Of a stretch of DNA of 64,000 bases, positions 9,173-18,725 are shown one piece after another. Made by a program: the position numbers and the translations under genes. Location: assembly GCF_014203125.1 (NCBI RefSeq), contig NZ_JACHIH010000008.1, positions 1 to 64,000 on the forward strand, given 5' to 3'. Source of the stretch: Rhodopseudomonas rhenobacensis (lineage in GTDB: Bacteria > Pseudomonadota > Alphaproteobacteria > Rhizobiales > Xanthobacteraceae). Under the pieces are notes generated by a model that worked only from the letters and a program-made list of their open reading frames with translations, was not told where the DNA came from and searched no databases. Position 1 is the first letter of the stretch. The number at the start of each line of letters is the position of its first letter.

Positions 9173-9952
9173 CTAAGTCTGCAGCCACAAGACTTTATTA
9201 CCAAAATAGTGCGGCGGCGACCGTGGGCGAGTCGCGCGATCGAAAGCGTCGCGACAGCCCGGCACGATGCGGTCGTGCAGTTCTGCGACGATGACCCGTG
9301 TCATGTCTAACCAGGCCGGTTCGGCATAGAGCAAGTCGCGTTCGCCCCCCTCAATGTCGAGCTTTAGAATATCGATGCCATTCGCGCCGAACTCACCCAG
9401 CAAGCTCGGGATCGAAGTCACCTCGACCTCCTCGATCAATTCGGGGTTGATGCAATCGACCGGGCGCTCCACGATCGAAAAGCCCCATTCGCCTGTGCGG
9501 CGGTCGATCAGCTTGGCGATGCCGTCGTTGGGACCTAGTGCCTTTTTCAGAGCGATGATGTTCGGCCAAGGTGCCACGTTGCGGCATAGTTGTGCGAAGT
9601 TCGCTTGGGAAGGCTCGAGGCAGATGATGCGCGCGGTCGGAAAGGCTTCGGCAAGAACGATCGCGGAAGTGCCGATATAGCCGCCTGCATCGACAATGAA
9701 TTGAAACCCAAGCGGATTGGCGGCAGCGATAGCACCGTCGAACTCGCCGCTAAAACAGGACTTGGCGACCAGGAAATCAGGCGTTGCCGGGCGGATCCAA
9801 ATCCGGCGAGCCTGCAACTTCACCCATACCGGAAATTTCCAGTTCAGCATTGAGAACAATAAGAACTTGGTCGCGCCGGCGAGATCACCATTGCGGAAGA
9901 TCTCTCGGGCCTGTTGTGCGATATCTCCAAAGCGGCGCTTAGTAGAGAGCAT
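9173..9952 (-). CDS. FkbM family SAM-dependent methyltransferase
   Basis: 259 residues. The SAM-binding motif V-D-A-G-G-Y-I-G-T-S is at about residues 87-96, followed by C-L-E-P-S and the FkbM-type D-I-L-K-L-D-I-E-G-G-E motif. FkbM enzymes O-methylate sugars or other small hydroxyl groups, so a capping or decorating role on the surface glycan is likely. It converges with the GT at 8240, with only 3 bases between the ends. The upstream flank is noticeably AT-richer. Confidence 0.85.
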   Translation of the reverse strand: MLSTKRRFGDIAQQAREIFRNGDLAGATKFLLFSMLNWKFPVWVKLQARRIWIRPATPDFLVAKSCFSGEFDGAIAAANPLGFQFIVDAGGYIGTSAIVLAEAFPTARIICLEPSQANFAQLCRNVAPWPNIIALKKALGPNDGIAKLIDRRTGEWGFSIVERPVDCINPELIEEVEVTSIPSLLGEFGANGIDILKLDIEGGERDLLYAEPAWLDMTRVIVAELHDRIVPGCRDAFDRATRPRSPPHYFGNKVLWLQT

Positions 9953-10272
9953 GGGGGTTTTCCGACAGACCTACGAATCCGATATCTTTAGCCGTGAGGA
10001 GGCGCCTCTACGCGAAGTTGAGGCCATTGCTTCGCGAGGCATATCTTCAGTGATCGAAATTTCGCCCCGAAGAGATTTTGTAGGATTTTCAGAGATGAGC
10101 AACAATACTTTCGTGAGTAATATCACCCGGTCGCAGGTCGGCAACGACAATGAGCTATTCATTCGGCCGCTGTTTTTGGCGCGCTTACGAGCATCCTTGC
10201 CAAAAGCTTGACCTCACTATTTATTCGTGAGTACACTAGCACGATCACTTATTAGAGGCAATTTGCGGGCCG
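9953..10272. other. AT-richer intergenic region between divergent genes
   Basis: About 320 bases separating the FkbM gene (minus) from the rhamnosyltransferase gene (plus). It is clearly less GC-rich than the surrounding region. Promoters for both genes probably lie here, but I cannot point to a convincing -35/-10 pair. Confidence 0.45.
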
Positions 10273-11379
10273 ATGGTACACCTGATCCTTTGTCGGCTAG
10301 GTTTGGGTTGTCGTAACAATGATTGGTTTGATAGAGCCCTCGCATTATTCGAGGCGGTGACACTCTCGTCGTTAATTGCTCAAACGAATCAAGATTTCCA
10401 TTTCATCGTTTTGGTCGATAAGAGCGCCAACCTTGCCTCAAGGATATTGCCGCTAATTGCGGATCATAAAAATTTTCATCTGGTCGAAGCAGATTTGAGT
10501 TCGCAGGAAATGGCTCAGATGGGAGGGCATAACTGGATGTATCGTGCCTGTCACGATTACATCTTCGGGCACCTTCTGATTGAGGACCCTTCAGAATACA
10601 TAATCACGTCGACGATTGATGCTGACGATGCCCTCAACACGACTTTTGTCGCCCGTGTTAACGAGGCCGCGGCTGAACGGGTGGCCGATCTGAAGCGAAA
10701 AGAAGCGGGTCGAGGCTCGCATCTCTCTCATTCGGCGGGCCTTGGTATCACGTTTGAGAATGGCCTCGTTTATTACGCAACATCCGATAGATACAAGCGG
10801 CGCACGCTCGCCTTCAGTAGTTTGTCGGTTTCCATCGTGGCCAGGGCTTCGACGGGGATTTCAGCGTGGTCCTGTCGTCACTTAGCATGGCCGCACATGC
10901 TGGAAATTCTCGGCTTTGATACTCTGAGGCTGGAGAATTCCGTGCCGATGTGGTTGTACGTCAGGCACCCATGGGCTGTTACCGCATCGGACGCAAACGA
11001 TGCAGATGTGATCGGCCCGGATCTTGATCTAAAGAGCTTGTTTGGCGTCGATGTCGAAAAGCTACACGGATTCCTGAATCGGTTCGACTTGGGGGACGAC
11101 AGACAACTGTTCTCGGGCGGCATGTTTGTCGGGGATCAGTTTTCGCGCATCTATCAAATGATGGGCCTAACGACCCAGATATCAGCAATAGAGAAGCGTT
11201 TGTCATGCGAGGCGTTGCCGGTGAATGAGCGGCAGCGCCTTTGTGATTTGCTGTCCAAGCAGCGGAACCGGCTCAGAGAAACTAATCGAGAGTTTCAGGT
11301 CGTCGGTTTAGAAAAATATGGGGGTGCCATTAACCGTGACCTGCCCCCGCCAAGTTATACCAGCGATCCTGATTTCTGA
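10273..11379 (+). CDS. Putative rhamnosyltransferase-type glycosyltransferase (PF11316-like)
   Basis: 368 residues. The N-terminus (M-V-H-L-I-L, then F-E-A-V-T-L-S-S-L-I-A-Q-T-N-Q-D-F-H-F-I-V-L-V-D) and the S-T-I-D-A-D-D-A-L motif around residues 114-122 are the hallmarks of the 'putative rhamnosyl transferase' family, a GT-A-like group with a D-x-D metal site. The remainder (A-W-S-C-R-H, P-M-W-L-Y-V-R-H-P) also fits that family. Base composition is distinctly more AT-rich than the neighbours, suggesting horizontal acquisition. Likely role: adding rhamnose to a surface glycan using dTDP-L-rhamnose from rfbCBDA. Confidence 0.78.
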   Translation: MVHLILCRLGLGCRNNDWFDRALALFEAVTLSSLIAQTNQDFHFIVLVDKSANLASRILPLIADHKNFHLVEADLSSQEMAQMGGHNWMYRACHDYIFGHLLIEDPSEYIITSTIDADDALNTTFVARVNEAAAERVADLKRKEAGRGSHLSHSAGLGITFENGLVYYATSDRYKRRTLAFSSLSVSIVARASTGISAWSCRHLAWPHMLEILGFDTLRLENSVPMWLYVRHPWAVTASDANDADVIGPDLDLKSLFGVDVEKLHGFLNRFDLGDDRQLFSGGMFVGDQFSRIYQMMGLTTQISAIEKRLSCEALPVNERQRLCDLLSKQRNRLRETNREFQVVGLEKYGGAINRDLPPPSYTSDPDF

Positions 11380-11653
11380 AATCACGTGGAGTTCGGTTTA
11401 GCGTTGTTTTGATATCCTGGCGTAGAACGATTGCGCCATGCAGCCGCTCACGCCACTAGAATAAGCATCGTTCAGCAGGTCAGATACGACCATCAGCGGA
11501 GCGACCTTACCCCGTCTTGCCTCCGAGACGTGCCCTTGGTCGTCCGTTGTGCCGTCTGCACCCCGATAGATGTCGATCCGAGACAAGAATCGCACGCTCT
11601 CGTCACTCTCCGCACGAGGAGCTCAGCTGAGCGCTACGCATCCACGGCCGGTC

Positions 11654-12652
11654 TTACCGGGATTTCAGATGATCGTCGATCATCGCGACATCATAAGCGC
11701 TCGCGGAGCCGATCAGCTCGCGCCAGGCCGAGGTTGGAAGCTTCGCCGGATTGGATTGCAGCAGTTCGCGCTTGATGAACGGGCATTTGTAGTCGGTAAT
11801 CAGCACATCCCAGAAGAAATGCATGGCGTTGATCGGGCGGCCCTGCAGCAGGATCGATTGCACAAATCGCAGGCTGCGGATCTCGTCTGGGTCAAGCTGC
11901 CGCGACCCGAGATCGGCCAGCCTGTCCTTCATCGTTTCGGCGACGGCCCAATAGGGCGCGAGCACCCCGCCGCGCAGCCCTTGCCGCGCCAGCGCCTGGG
12001 ACAAGCCGACTTCGCCGTTGCGGATCACCCAGCCCTTGTTATTGACGTAGGGCATCGCCTGCCAAAACGCCGCAAATGCCTTCGAGCGCAGCGCGGCGGG
12101 CGTCAGCAGCAGGAAGAACGATTGGATATGGTAGCGGAGCTCCCAGCTGTCGACGATGCCCCAAAAATCCGCGCGGCTGCGATCGACGGCTGCGAGCGTT
12201 TCGGCAAGGCTCCAGAATGGCCCATAGACGCTGTCGTTCATCAGCACCAGCCCATCGAGGCTCTGCAGATCGTCGATCGCCGCGATGCCGTCCTTGTAGG
12301 CGCCGAAGTCGTAGCCGGTATTGTATCGCCATAGCATGGCGCGGCAGTGCGGCGCGACCCGCGTCCGGCTTTCGGAGGGAAAGCTCGGCGAGTTGGTGAC
12401 GAATGTGGTCCGAAAGCCCGCCGCGGCGAGTTCGCGAAGCTGATGCACCACGTAGTCGTGGACCAGACCATCACGGTCGAAATGAACGTACACTGCGGCT
12501 TGCCGCGACGCATGCTGTAGGTCGTCGCCGGGGAGGGTTTCGCGGAGCAGGCTGTGGCGCCGCCAACTGCGTGCAACCGGCCGGATCACTGCGTCCTGGG
12601 CGACATAATACGCCGACCGGATCGACCTGGCGAAGTCCTTGAACTGACTCAT
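11654..12652 (-). CDS. RgpF-like rhamnan synthesis protein F
   Basis: 332 residues, close to the rhamnan synthesis F domain. Visible markers are V-Y-V-H-F-D-R-D-G-L-V near the start, a central R-Y-N-T-G-Y-D-F-G-A-Y-K-D-G motif, L-M-N-D-S-V-Y-G-P-F, and D-F-W-G-I-V-D-S. The N-T-G-x-D-x-G-x-[YW] and N-D-S motifs are diagnostic of this family, found in streptococcal RgpF and many Gram-negative O-antigen loci. It probably transfers rhamnose in the cytoplasm. It is minus-strand, upstream of and in the same direction as the Wzt and Wzm genes (12832-14426). Confidence 0.85.
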   Translation of the reverse strand: MSQFKDFARSIRSAYYVAQDAVIRPVARSWRRHSLLRETLPGDDLQHASRQAAVYVHFDRDGLVHDYVVHQLRELAAAGFRTTFVTNSPSFPSESRTRVAPHCRAMLWRYNTGYDFGAYKDGIAAIDDLQSLDGLVLMNDSVYGPFWSLAETLAAVDRSRADFWGIVDSWELRYHIQSFFLLLTPAALRSKAFAAFWQAMPYVNNKGWVIRNGEVGLSQALARQGLRGGVLAPYWAVAETMKDRLADLGSRQLDPDEIRSLRFVQSILLQGRPINAMHFFWDVLITDYKCPFIKRELLQSNPAKLPTSAWRELIGSASAYDVAMIDDHLKSR

Positions 12653-12831
12653 CGTGCGTTCCAGCCGGCTGTCCTGCCAGCGCCCGGCGTTTGCGCCGGG
12701 CGAGATGCCGGCGATCGCGCCATCAGCCGCGCCGGTCGCGGCCGGCGGCCGCGCGCATCGGGGGCGACTGGTTCATGAGGCCACCGGCGCGTTCGATCGG
12801 TGGCGTGGGGCGTCATGACCCAATCCGGCAC

Positions 12832-13614
12832 TCAGTTCGACATCTCTTCCGAGTAGGCGTCCAGAATCTCGTTGATCGGGCCCGAGGCCTTGATCCGTCC
12901 CTGATCCATCCAGATCGCCAGATTGCAGAAGCGTCGGCAGGTTTCGAGGCTGTGCGACGCCAACACCAGGATGCTGGCCTTGGCGACGAACGACTGAATG
13001 CGATTCTTCGCCTTGGTCAGAAAGGTCGCGTCGCCGGCCATGATCCATTCGTCCATCAGCAGGACTTCGGGCGCGAAACAGGTGGCGACCGCGAAGGTCA
13101 GGCGGGTCATCATCCCGGACGAATAGGTGCGGACCGGAAGGTTGAGATAATCGCCGAGTTCGGTGAATTCGATGATGTCCGGGATGCGCTCTTCGATTTC
13201 CTTGGCGCTCAGGCCGAGAATCATGCCGCGAAGCCGGATGTTGTCGTAACCGCTGATTTCACTGTCGATGCCGAGCGCGATGTCGAACATCGGAGAGATC
13301 CGGCCGCGGGTGCGGACGGTGCCGGCGATCGGCTCGTAAATGCCGGCCAGCACGCGCAACAGCGTGGTCTTCCCGGCGCCGTTCGATCCGATCAACGCCA
13401 CCCGGTCGCCGGCCTGCAATTGCAGCGAAATGTCCCGAAGCGCCTCGACCATGATGCGCTGATTGGCATCGGTGGCGATATGGCCGCCGGAGCCCCGGAA
13501 CAGGATGCTCTTCTTCAACGACCGCGACCCGCCGTGATAGATCGGGAACGACACGCTGACGTCCTGGAGCAGCAGCTCGGGCGCGGTGGATGGAGCTATC
13601 GGAGTGATTTTCAT
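12832..13614 (-). CDS. wzt: Polysaccharide ABC transporter ATP-binding protein (Wzt/KpsT type)
   Basis: 260 residues from the ATG at 13614. Walker A G-S-N-G-A-G-K-T at 76-83, ABC signature T-Y-S-S-G-M-M-T-R-L, Walker B V-L-L-M-D-E-W and switch His A-S-H-S are all present. The Y-S-S-G-M form of the signature and the N-terminal S-V-S-F-P-I-Y are typical of polysaccharide exporters. It lacks the C-terminal O-antigen-binding extension of long Wzt proteins, so chain-end recognition is probably absent. It powers export of a lipid-linked glycan across the inner membrane together with the permease at 13620, five bases upstream. Confidence 0.92.
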   Translation of the reverse strand: MKITPIAPSTAPELLLQDVSVSFPIYHGGSRSLKKSILFRGSGGHIATDANQRIMVEALRDISLQLQAGDRVALIGSNGAGKTTLLRVLAGIYEPIAGTVRTRGRISPMFDIALGIDSEISGYDNIRLRGMILGLSAKEIEERIPDIIEFTELGDYLNLPVRTYSSGMMTRLTFAVATCFAPEVLLMDEWIMAGDATFLTKAKNRIQSFVAKASILVLASHSLETCRRFCNLAIWMDQGRIKASGPINEILDAYSEEMSN

Positions 13615-13619
13615 GTCGA

Positions 13620-14426
13620 TCACACCCAATACGCGATGCGCGCCCGGAAGCGGGAAAACAGCGCTCCGGCGATGGCCAGGTTGACGGCGGTGATCAGCAG
13701 AACCGCCAGGTAGCTTTTTATTCCCGGCATGTTTCCCAGCAACGGCGCCCGCACGATTTCGATCAAGTGAAAGAACGGGTTGAAATCCACGATGAAGGTT
13801 CGGGACTTCAGCAGTTCCGGCTTCCAGAAAATCGGGGTGACGAAGAAGATGATCTGGATCGCGGAATTCACCACCTGCGGAATATCGCGAAAGCGGGCCG
13901 ACACGATGCCGATACACAGGTTGATCAGACTGCCGTTCAGGATGACGAGTAGCAGGCCGGGGATCGCCCACAGCGCGGTGACGCCGGGCCACAGCTGGAA
14001 GTACAGAAGCACGCCGAAATATATCACAAAATTGTGAACGAAGATGACGAACTTGCTCCATGTCGAACGATAGACATAGACCGAGTAGGGCAGGCGGATC
14101 TGTTTGATATAGGATTCCGCGCCGGTGAATAACGTGCCGCCCTCGGTGACAAAACTGGCGAGCAGGGTCCAGACGAGTAGTCCGACGCACAGGAACGGCA
14201 GGAAGTCGTGGATCGGCGTGTTGAACAATTCGCTGTACAGAACGCCGAGCGAGACCACCATGATCGCCATGCTGGCGGTCAGCCAGAACGGCCCCAGCAG
14301 CGAGCGGCGATAGCGCTGCAGAATGTCATTCCAGCCGAGCCGCACCCAGAGCGGCCACAACGCCAGGCCGGTAGTCAGGTCCTGTAAGGCGACATGGAAC
14401 GGCGTCTGCGGGCGGGCTGCCCCCAT
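13620..14426 (-). CDS. wzm: Polysaccharide ABC transporter permease (Wzm type)
   Basis: 268 residues from the ATG at 14426, the usual size for Wzm/KpsM; the frame is open further upstream to 14564 but that extension is not hydrophobic. The motif R-Y-R-R-S-L-L-G-P-F-W near residue 40 is the ABC-2 polysaccharide exporter hallmark, and six hydrophobic segments follow, ending in R-A-R-I-A-Y-W. The ATP-binding gene follows after five bases. It forms the inner-membrane channel for the exported glycan. Confidence 0.92.
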   Translation of the reverse strand: MGAARPQTPFHVALQDLTTGLALWPLWVRLGWNDILQRYRRSLLGPFWLTASMAIMVVSLGVLYSELFNTPIHDFLPFLCVGLLVWTLLASFVTEGGTLFTGAESYIKQIRLPYSVYVYRSTWSKFVIFVHNFVIYFGVLLYFQLWPGVTALWAIPGLLLVILNGSLINLCIGIVSARFRDIPQVVNSAIQIIFFVTPIFWKPELLKSRTFIVDFNPFFHLIEIVRAPLLGNMPGIKSYLAVLLITAVNLAIAGALFSRFRARIAYWV

Positions 14427-14632
14427 CAGGTCGGCGCGATCGATTTCCAGGTTTGTTCTCAAAGGGAAGCACCAAGTCTCTGCGAAACGATTAGCCGCGC
14501 GTGCCACGAAGTGTGGGCAGCGTGATGCACGCACACCCTGCTGAAGTCCGCCTGTCAACGCCACGGCGGCCGGTTTCTGTCAAGCGATAAGATCCAAACG
14601 ACTCGACGGGAATCGATTCCCGAACCGCTGCT

Positions 14633-16639
14633 TTATGGGTTGACCGCAGAAGAACGCTCGGCGGTTTGCTGGGTCTGCTTCGGCGTCGGTTGTTTCATCC
14701 AAGGCTTTTGCCGGCGCGCCGGGAACGCCAAGCCAAAATTGTCCGACATCGTGACCGATAGATTGTCGTTGTAAAATCGATCGCGCGCCAGAGCGGCCGC
14801 CCAGGTGCGTTGCATGTAATCGACTTCCCCGCGAAACCGCGCCGCCTTGGCAGGGGTGTCCTCGGCGCCGCGGCTGGCGGATTCATGGTGATAAAGCTCG
14901 GCGTGCGGTGTCCAGACGTTGCGATAGCCCTTTGCGAGAATCTTGAGGCAGAGGTCAACGTCGTTGAACGCAACCGCCAGGTCCTTTTCATTCAAACCGC
15001 CGACTTCGTCGAACACCGATTTCCGCACCAGCAGACATGCGCCGGTGACCGCGGAGACATCGGATGCCAGCAGATTACGGCCAAAATATCCCGCGTTGTG
15101 GCGGCACATTCCGTGATTGAAATGGTTGGCGACGCCGCCGACGCCGAGCACCACACCGCCATGCTGCAACCGTCCGTCGGGGTACAGCAGCTTCGCTCCG
15201 ACGGCGCCGACGCCCGGCAGCACGGCGATCGACACCATTTCCGAAAGCCAGTCGCGGTTGATGACGTCGATGTCGTTGTTGACGAGGCCGATGATCGAGC
15301 CCTTTGCCGCCCGGGCCGCCATATTGTTGATGGCAGAGTAATTGAACGGGCCCTCGAAGCGGAGCACGCGGACGCGGGGATCGCGCTGCAGCTGCGCAAA
15401 CAGCCGCTTGGTATCTGGCGAGACGCTTTGATGATCGACGATCAGCAATTCGAGCGCCGGGTAGTCGGTACGATGCAGGATGCCGTCCGCGCACATCGCC
15501 AGCAACTCGGCATGATCGCGGGTGGGGACGATCAAGGACACCAGAGGGGCGGGGTCCGGCATAGCGCGCCGCACCCGGATCCACTGCGGCAGCTTGGCGT
15601 CGACCGCCACCGTGGCGAGCTCGCCGTTGCGTTTGAGATGCTCGCCGACCGCCTGCAGCGCCGCGTCGGAGCATCGCCCGAGGTTGCTCTCCGAGAACGA
15701 GGCAACGCCGTATTCGCGGCGCCAATGGTAGAGAATCGCCGGGATATGATGGATGCGATCCGGCGTCGTGGAGTCGGCGCAGCGAAGGCTGACATCGTAG
15801 TCCTGGCTGCCTTCGAGGCCTTGGCGGAAACCGCCGGCACGCTCCAGCAGAGAGCGGCGGTAGACCCCGAGATGACTGATCATGTTGTGCGCCAGGATCA
15901 GCGTCGCGTTCCAGTCGGTCTTGAAATACGGCGTCATCCGCCGCCCCTTGTGGTCGATCTGGTCTTCGTCGCTGTAGATCATGTCCAGCGACGGATTGTC
16001 GTTGAGGCAGGCGGCCACCTCGTAGAGCGCATGCTGCGGCAGCAGGTCGTCGTGATCCATCAGCGCGACGAATTCGCCCGATGCCAGCGCCAGCGCCGAA
16101 TTCGACGCCGCGGAGATGTGGCCGTTGGTCGAGCGCCGGATCCATTTGATCCGGGGATCACTCTCGGCTGCGCAACGAAGGAATTCTGCAACGTGGGGCG
16201 ATGGCGACGCGTCGTCGGCGACGCAGAGCTCCCAAAACGGATAGAGTTGCGCGCGGACGCTGTCGATCGATTGCTGCAGCAGCCACGCCGGCGTCTCGTA
16301 GGCCGGCATGATGATGGAAATCAGCGGTTTGTAGTCGAGCCGATCGATGTGCGCGCGGATCAATTCGCGATCGCGGTCCGTCAACGTATCGAATTCGCGG
16401 ACCCAATGATCATAAAGCGTGTCACATTGCTCGCTGGGGGCTCTGGGCATCGCTTTGATCAGCGCCCGCAGCAGACCCTTGCCAAGTCGGTAGAACGGGC
16501 GGAAGAGCATTCGGATCAGCCGCTTGACCGGGGCCGGCAGACCTCGTCCCAAGCCTCTGGCCAGTGCCTCGGAGCGCTGGATTCTGGAGAACCAGCCGCC
16601 GTGTTGCAGTTCGGTCCAGTGTTGATCGGCGTTAGACAT
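14633..16639 (-). CDS. Large glycosyltransferase with two GT2 domains
   Basis: About 668 residues from the ATG at 16639, chosen because GGAG sits six bases upstream; ATGs at 16645 and 16687 are in frame. The first GT-A domain has P-L-I-S-I-I-M-P-A-Y-E-T-P, A-D-D-A-S and M-D-H-D-D-L-L-P. The second has L-V-S-L-I-V-P-T-R-D, V-D-H-Q-S, V-N-N-D-I-D and the family motif R-L-Q-H-G-G-V-V-L-G-V-G-G-V-A. A W-R-R-E-Y motif lies between them. Such double-domain enzymes assemble repeating O-antigen or capsule backbones. It is about 200 bases upstream of wzm in the same direction, so probably one transcription unit. Confidence 0.88.
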   Translation of the reverse strand: MSNADQHWTELQHGGWFSRIQRSEALARGLGRGLPAPVKRLIRMLFRPFYRLGKGLLRALIKAMPRAPSEQCDTLYDHWVREFDTLTDRDRELIRAHIDRLDYKPLISIIMPAYETPAWLLQQSIDSVRAQLYPFWELCVADDASPSPHVAEFLRCAAESDPRIKWIRRSTNGHISAASNSALALASGEFVALMDHDDLLPQHALYEVAACLNDNPSLDMIYSDEDQIDHKGRRMTPYFKTDWNATLILAHNMISHLGVYRRSLLERAGGFRQGLEGSQDYDVSLRCADSTTPDRIHHIPAILYHWRREYGVASFSESNLGRCSDAALQAVGEHLKRNGELATVAVDAKLPQWIRVRRAMPDPAPLVSLIVPTRDHAELLAMCADGILHRTDYPALELLIVDHQSVSPDTKRLFAQLQRDPRVRVLRFEGPFNYSAINNMAARAAKGSIIGLVNNDIDVINRDWLSEMVSIAVLPGVGAVGAKLLYPDGRLQHGGVVLGVGGVANHFNHGMCRHNAGYFGRNLLASDVSAVTGACLLVRKSVFDEVGGLNEKDLAVAFNDVDLCLKILAKGYRNVWTPHAELYHHESASRGAEDTPAKAARFRGEVDYMQRTWAAALARDRFYNDNLSVTMSDNFGLAFPARRQKPWMKQPTPKQTQQTAERSSAVNP

Positions 16640-17288
16640 TTCCATCTCCGACTTGCGAGCCGTTGCGGGCGTTCGTCTCGCAAGCATTGAAGGCTGCTGG
16701 TGTTTCGTAAGGCGCCTCGCCGCTGAAAGATTCGGTTGTCGCCATCCGAATCGATAAATTGCCGAGTAGCGGTCGCTTATGGACCAGTCAGACTGTCAAA
16801 CGTATGGCAAAACAAATTGACTTCTCCCTTTCGATCCGCAGTCTCGGATCCCTCGCTGCATTTTAAGCCGCTACGTCGGGACGAAGCAACCTGTGATAGC
16901 GGTTGGCCGCCGCCGCGGTCAAAAACGGCTTGGCTGAGGCGAGAGGCAAAGCTGCTGGGTGGCGCCGGCGATCTGGAGCTACCGGACGGTGCAGGCGGTC
17001 TATGGCGCCGGCGATCGTCGGTCAATCATTAAGCGTTGCTCACCGAATTGACTGATGAATTTGGTACACTCGACCAGGGCCGCTCCGGTTTGACGGCTTC
17101 GGCCCGGCTATGCTTATTGCGCTGAAGGACCGGCAGGACCACCGCAATGGCACGGCGATTTGCAATCCGGATTTGCCCGTTACGCCGATCGCACGTATAA
17201 ACCGTTGGTTGAATCTAGCTTTTGTCAATGGTTCGAGTGCGATACAGATCGCTCTGCGCGGCTGTGGATGTGGAACGAGCGGTCTACG
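16640..17288. other. Divergent intergenic region, no gene seen
   Basis: About 650 bases between the minus-strand export/transferase cluster and the plus-strand arabinose-donor operon. It should hold both promoters. AT-rich stretches occur near 16800-16820 and 17040-17070, but I cannot define a secure promoter. Confidence 0.45.
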
Positions 17289-18725
17289 ATGGATTCTTGC
17301 TGCCGGCCTAATCTTCCTTTGGTGGTCGATCTCGACGGAACTCTGTTGAAGGTCGATACCCTCTATGAACAATTTGCATCTGTGCTGCTGACCCGGCCGT
17401 GGGCCGCGATGGCCGCCATATTGGCGCTGTTCAACGGCCGGGCGGCGTTCAAGCGCAGACTGGCGACGCTGGCGACCATCGATGTCGAGCATCTCCCGGT
17501 TCGTGAGGAGTTCCTCGGCTACCTCGGTGAACAAGCCGCAACCGGGCGCGAATTGCATCTGGCCACGGCGGCCGATCAGGCGATCGCATCGCGCGTGGCC
17601 GAGCGATTCCCACTTTTCAAATCGGCGAACGGAAGCGACCCCCACCTCAATCTGAAAGGCGTCAACAAGGCGGCGCATCTGGCGAGTCGATTTCCCGACG
17701 GATTCGTCTATGCTGGCGACAGTTCCGCCGACTTGCCGGTATGGAAGACTGCCCGCGCCGCGATCCTGGTTGCGCCGGCGGTCTCGGTGCGCAAGGCAGT
17801 CCAGGCGGCGGGCATTCCGGTGGAGCGCAGCTTCGAGGACAAGCCCGCGCTGCGGACCTCCTGGCTGAGGGCGCTGCGCCCGCATCAATGGGCCAAGAAT
17901 CTCATTGTTCTGGTGCCGCTGGCCCTGGGGTGGCGCGACGTCACGCCGGCAGGCTTGGTGACGACGCTGCTGATGATCGGCCTGCTCTGCGTCATCGCCT
18001 CGCTGACCTACGTCGTCAACGACATGGCCGATCTGACTGCGGACCGCCACCATTGGTCGAAGCGCCGGCGTCCGTTTGCCTCCGGGGCGATCCCGGTGCG
18101 CGACGGGTTGTTGGCGGTTGGTGTTGTTCTGCCGATTGCCTGCGCCGCGGCGTTGCTGATTGCCCCGCTGGCCGGCCTCTGCGTGCTGTTCTACGTCGCG
18201 GTCACGCTGGGATATTCGTTTGGTTGGAAGCGAATTCCGCTGTTCGATACCTTCATCATCTCCCTGTTGTTCACCATCCGCATTCTGATCGGCATCGCGG
18301 CCGCGCAGCTCGTGCCGTCCGCCTGGCTGCTGACCTTCTCGATGTTCTTCTTCTTTTCGCTGGCGATGGCCAAGCGGCATACCGAGATTCTGCGCGCCGC
18401 CGAACACGACATGAAGAAACTGGAAGGCCGCGGCTATCAGGCCGGCGACGAAAGCCTCACGCTCGCCTTCGGTACCGCCGCCGCGATGGCGTCGATAGTG
18501 ATCGTCGTCATCTATCTGGTGGAAGAAGTGTTCGCGCGGGAGCTTTACAGCACCCCGGCGTGGCTATGGGTGGCGCCGATTGCCATCTTCTTGTTCATTT
18601 GCCGAATTTGGGGGCTGTCGCATCGCGGGCGGATGACCGACGACCCGGTGGCATTCGCCTTGCGCGATCGCGTCAGCCTGGGGCTCGGCGTCTGCGTCGC
18701 CATCGCCATCGTGTTGGCGCTGTGA
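17289..18725 (+). CDS. HAD phosphatase-UbiA prenyltransferase fusion (DPPR synthase-like)
   Basis: 478 residues. Residues 1-190 are a HAD hydrolase: D-L-D-G-T-L at 14-19 and G-D-S-S-A-D near 143-148. Residues ~200-478 are a polytopic UbiA transferase with R-P-H-Q-W-A-K-N, the Asp-rich N-D-M-A-D-L-T-A-D at 244-252 and W-K-R-I-P-L-F-D-T. In mycobacteria the UbiA enzyme Rv3806c attaches phosphoribose to decaprenyl phosphate and a separate phosphatase removes the 5'-phosphate. Here the fused HAD domain may do the second step (inference). The two downstream genes resemble DprE1 and DprE2, completing the pathway. The stop overlaps the next start by four bases. ATG at 17268 is an alternative start. 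Confidence 0.85.
   Translation: MDSCCRPNLPLVVDLDGTLLKVDTLYEQFASVLLTRPWAAMAAILALFNGRAAFKRRLATLATIDVEHLPVREEFLGYLGEQAATGRELHLATAADQAIASRVAERFPLFKSANGSDPHLNLKGVNKAAHLASRFPDGFVYAGDSSADLPVWKTARAAILVAPAVSVRKAVQAAGIPVERSFEDKPALRTSWLRALRPHQWAKNLIVLVPLALGWRDVTPAGLVTTLLMIGLLCVIASLTYVVNDMADLTADRHHWSKRRRPFASGAIPVRDGLLAVGVVLPIACAAALLIAPLAGLCVLFYVAVTLGYSFGWKRIPLFDTFIISLLFTIRILIGIAAAQLVPSAWLLTFSMFFFFSLAMAKRHTEILRAAEHDMKKLEGRGYQAGDESLTLAFGTAAAMASIVIVVIYLVEEVFARELYSTPAWLWVAPIAIFLFICRIWGLSHRGRMTDDPVAFALRDRVSLGLGVCVAIAIVLAL

Noticed and set aside
14810-16690. 626-residue plus-strand open frame over the double GT2 gene
   Set aside because: Antisense shadow of a gene with two intact GT-A domains.
17040-18407. 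455-residue minus-strand frame over the HAD-UbiA gene
   Set aside because: Antisense shadow; Gln/Arg/His-rich without domain features.
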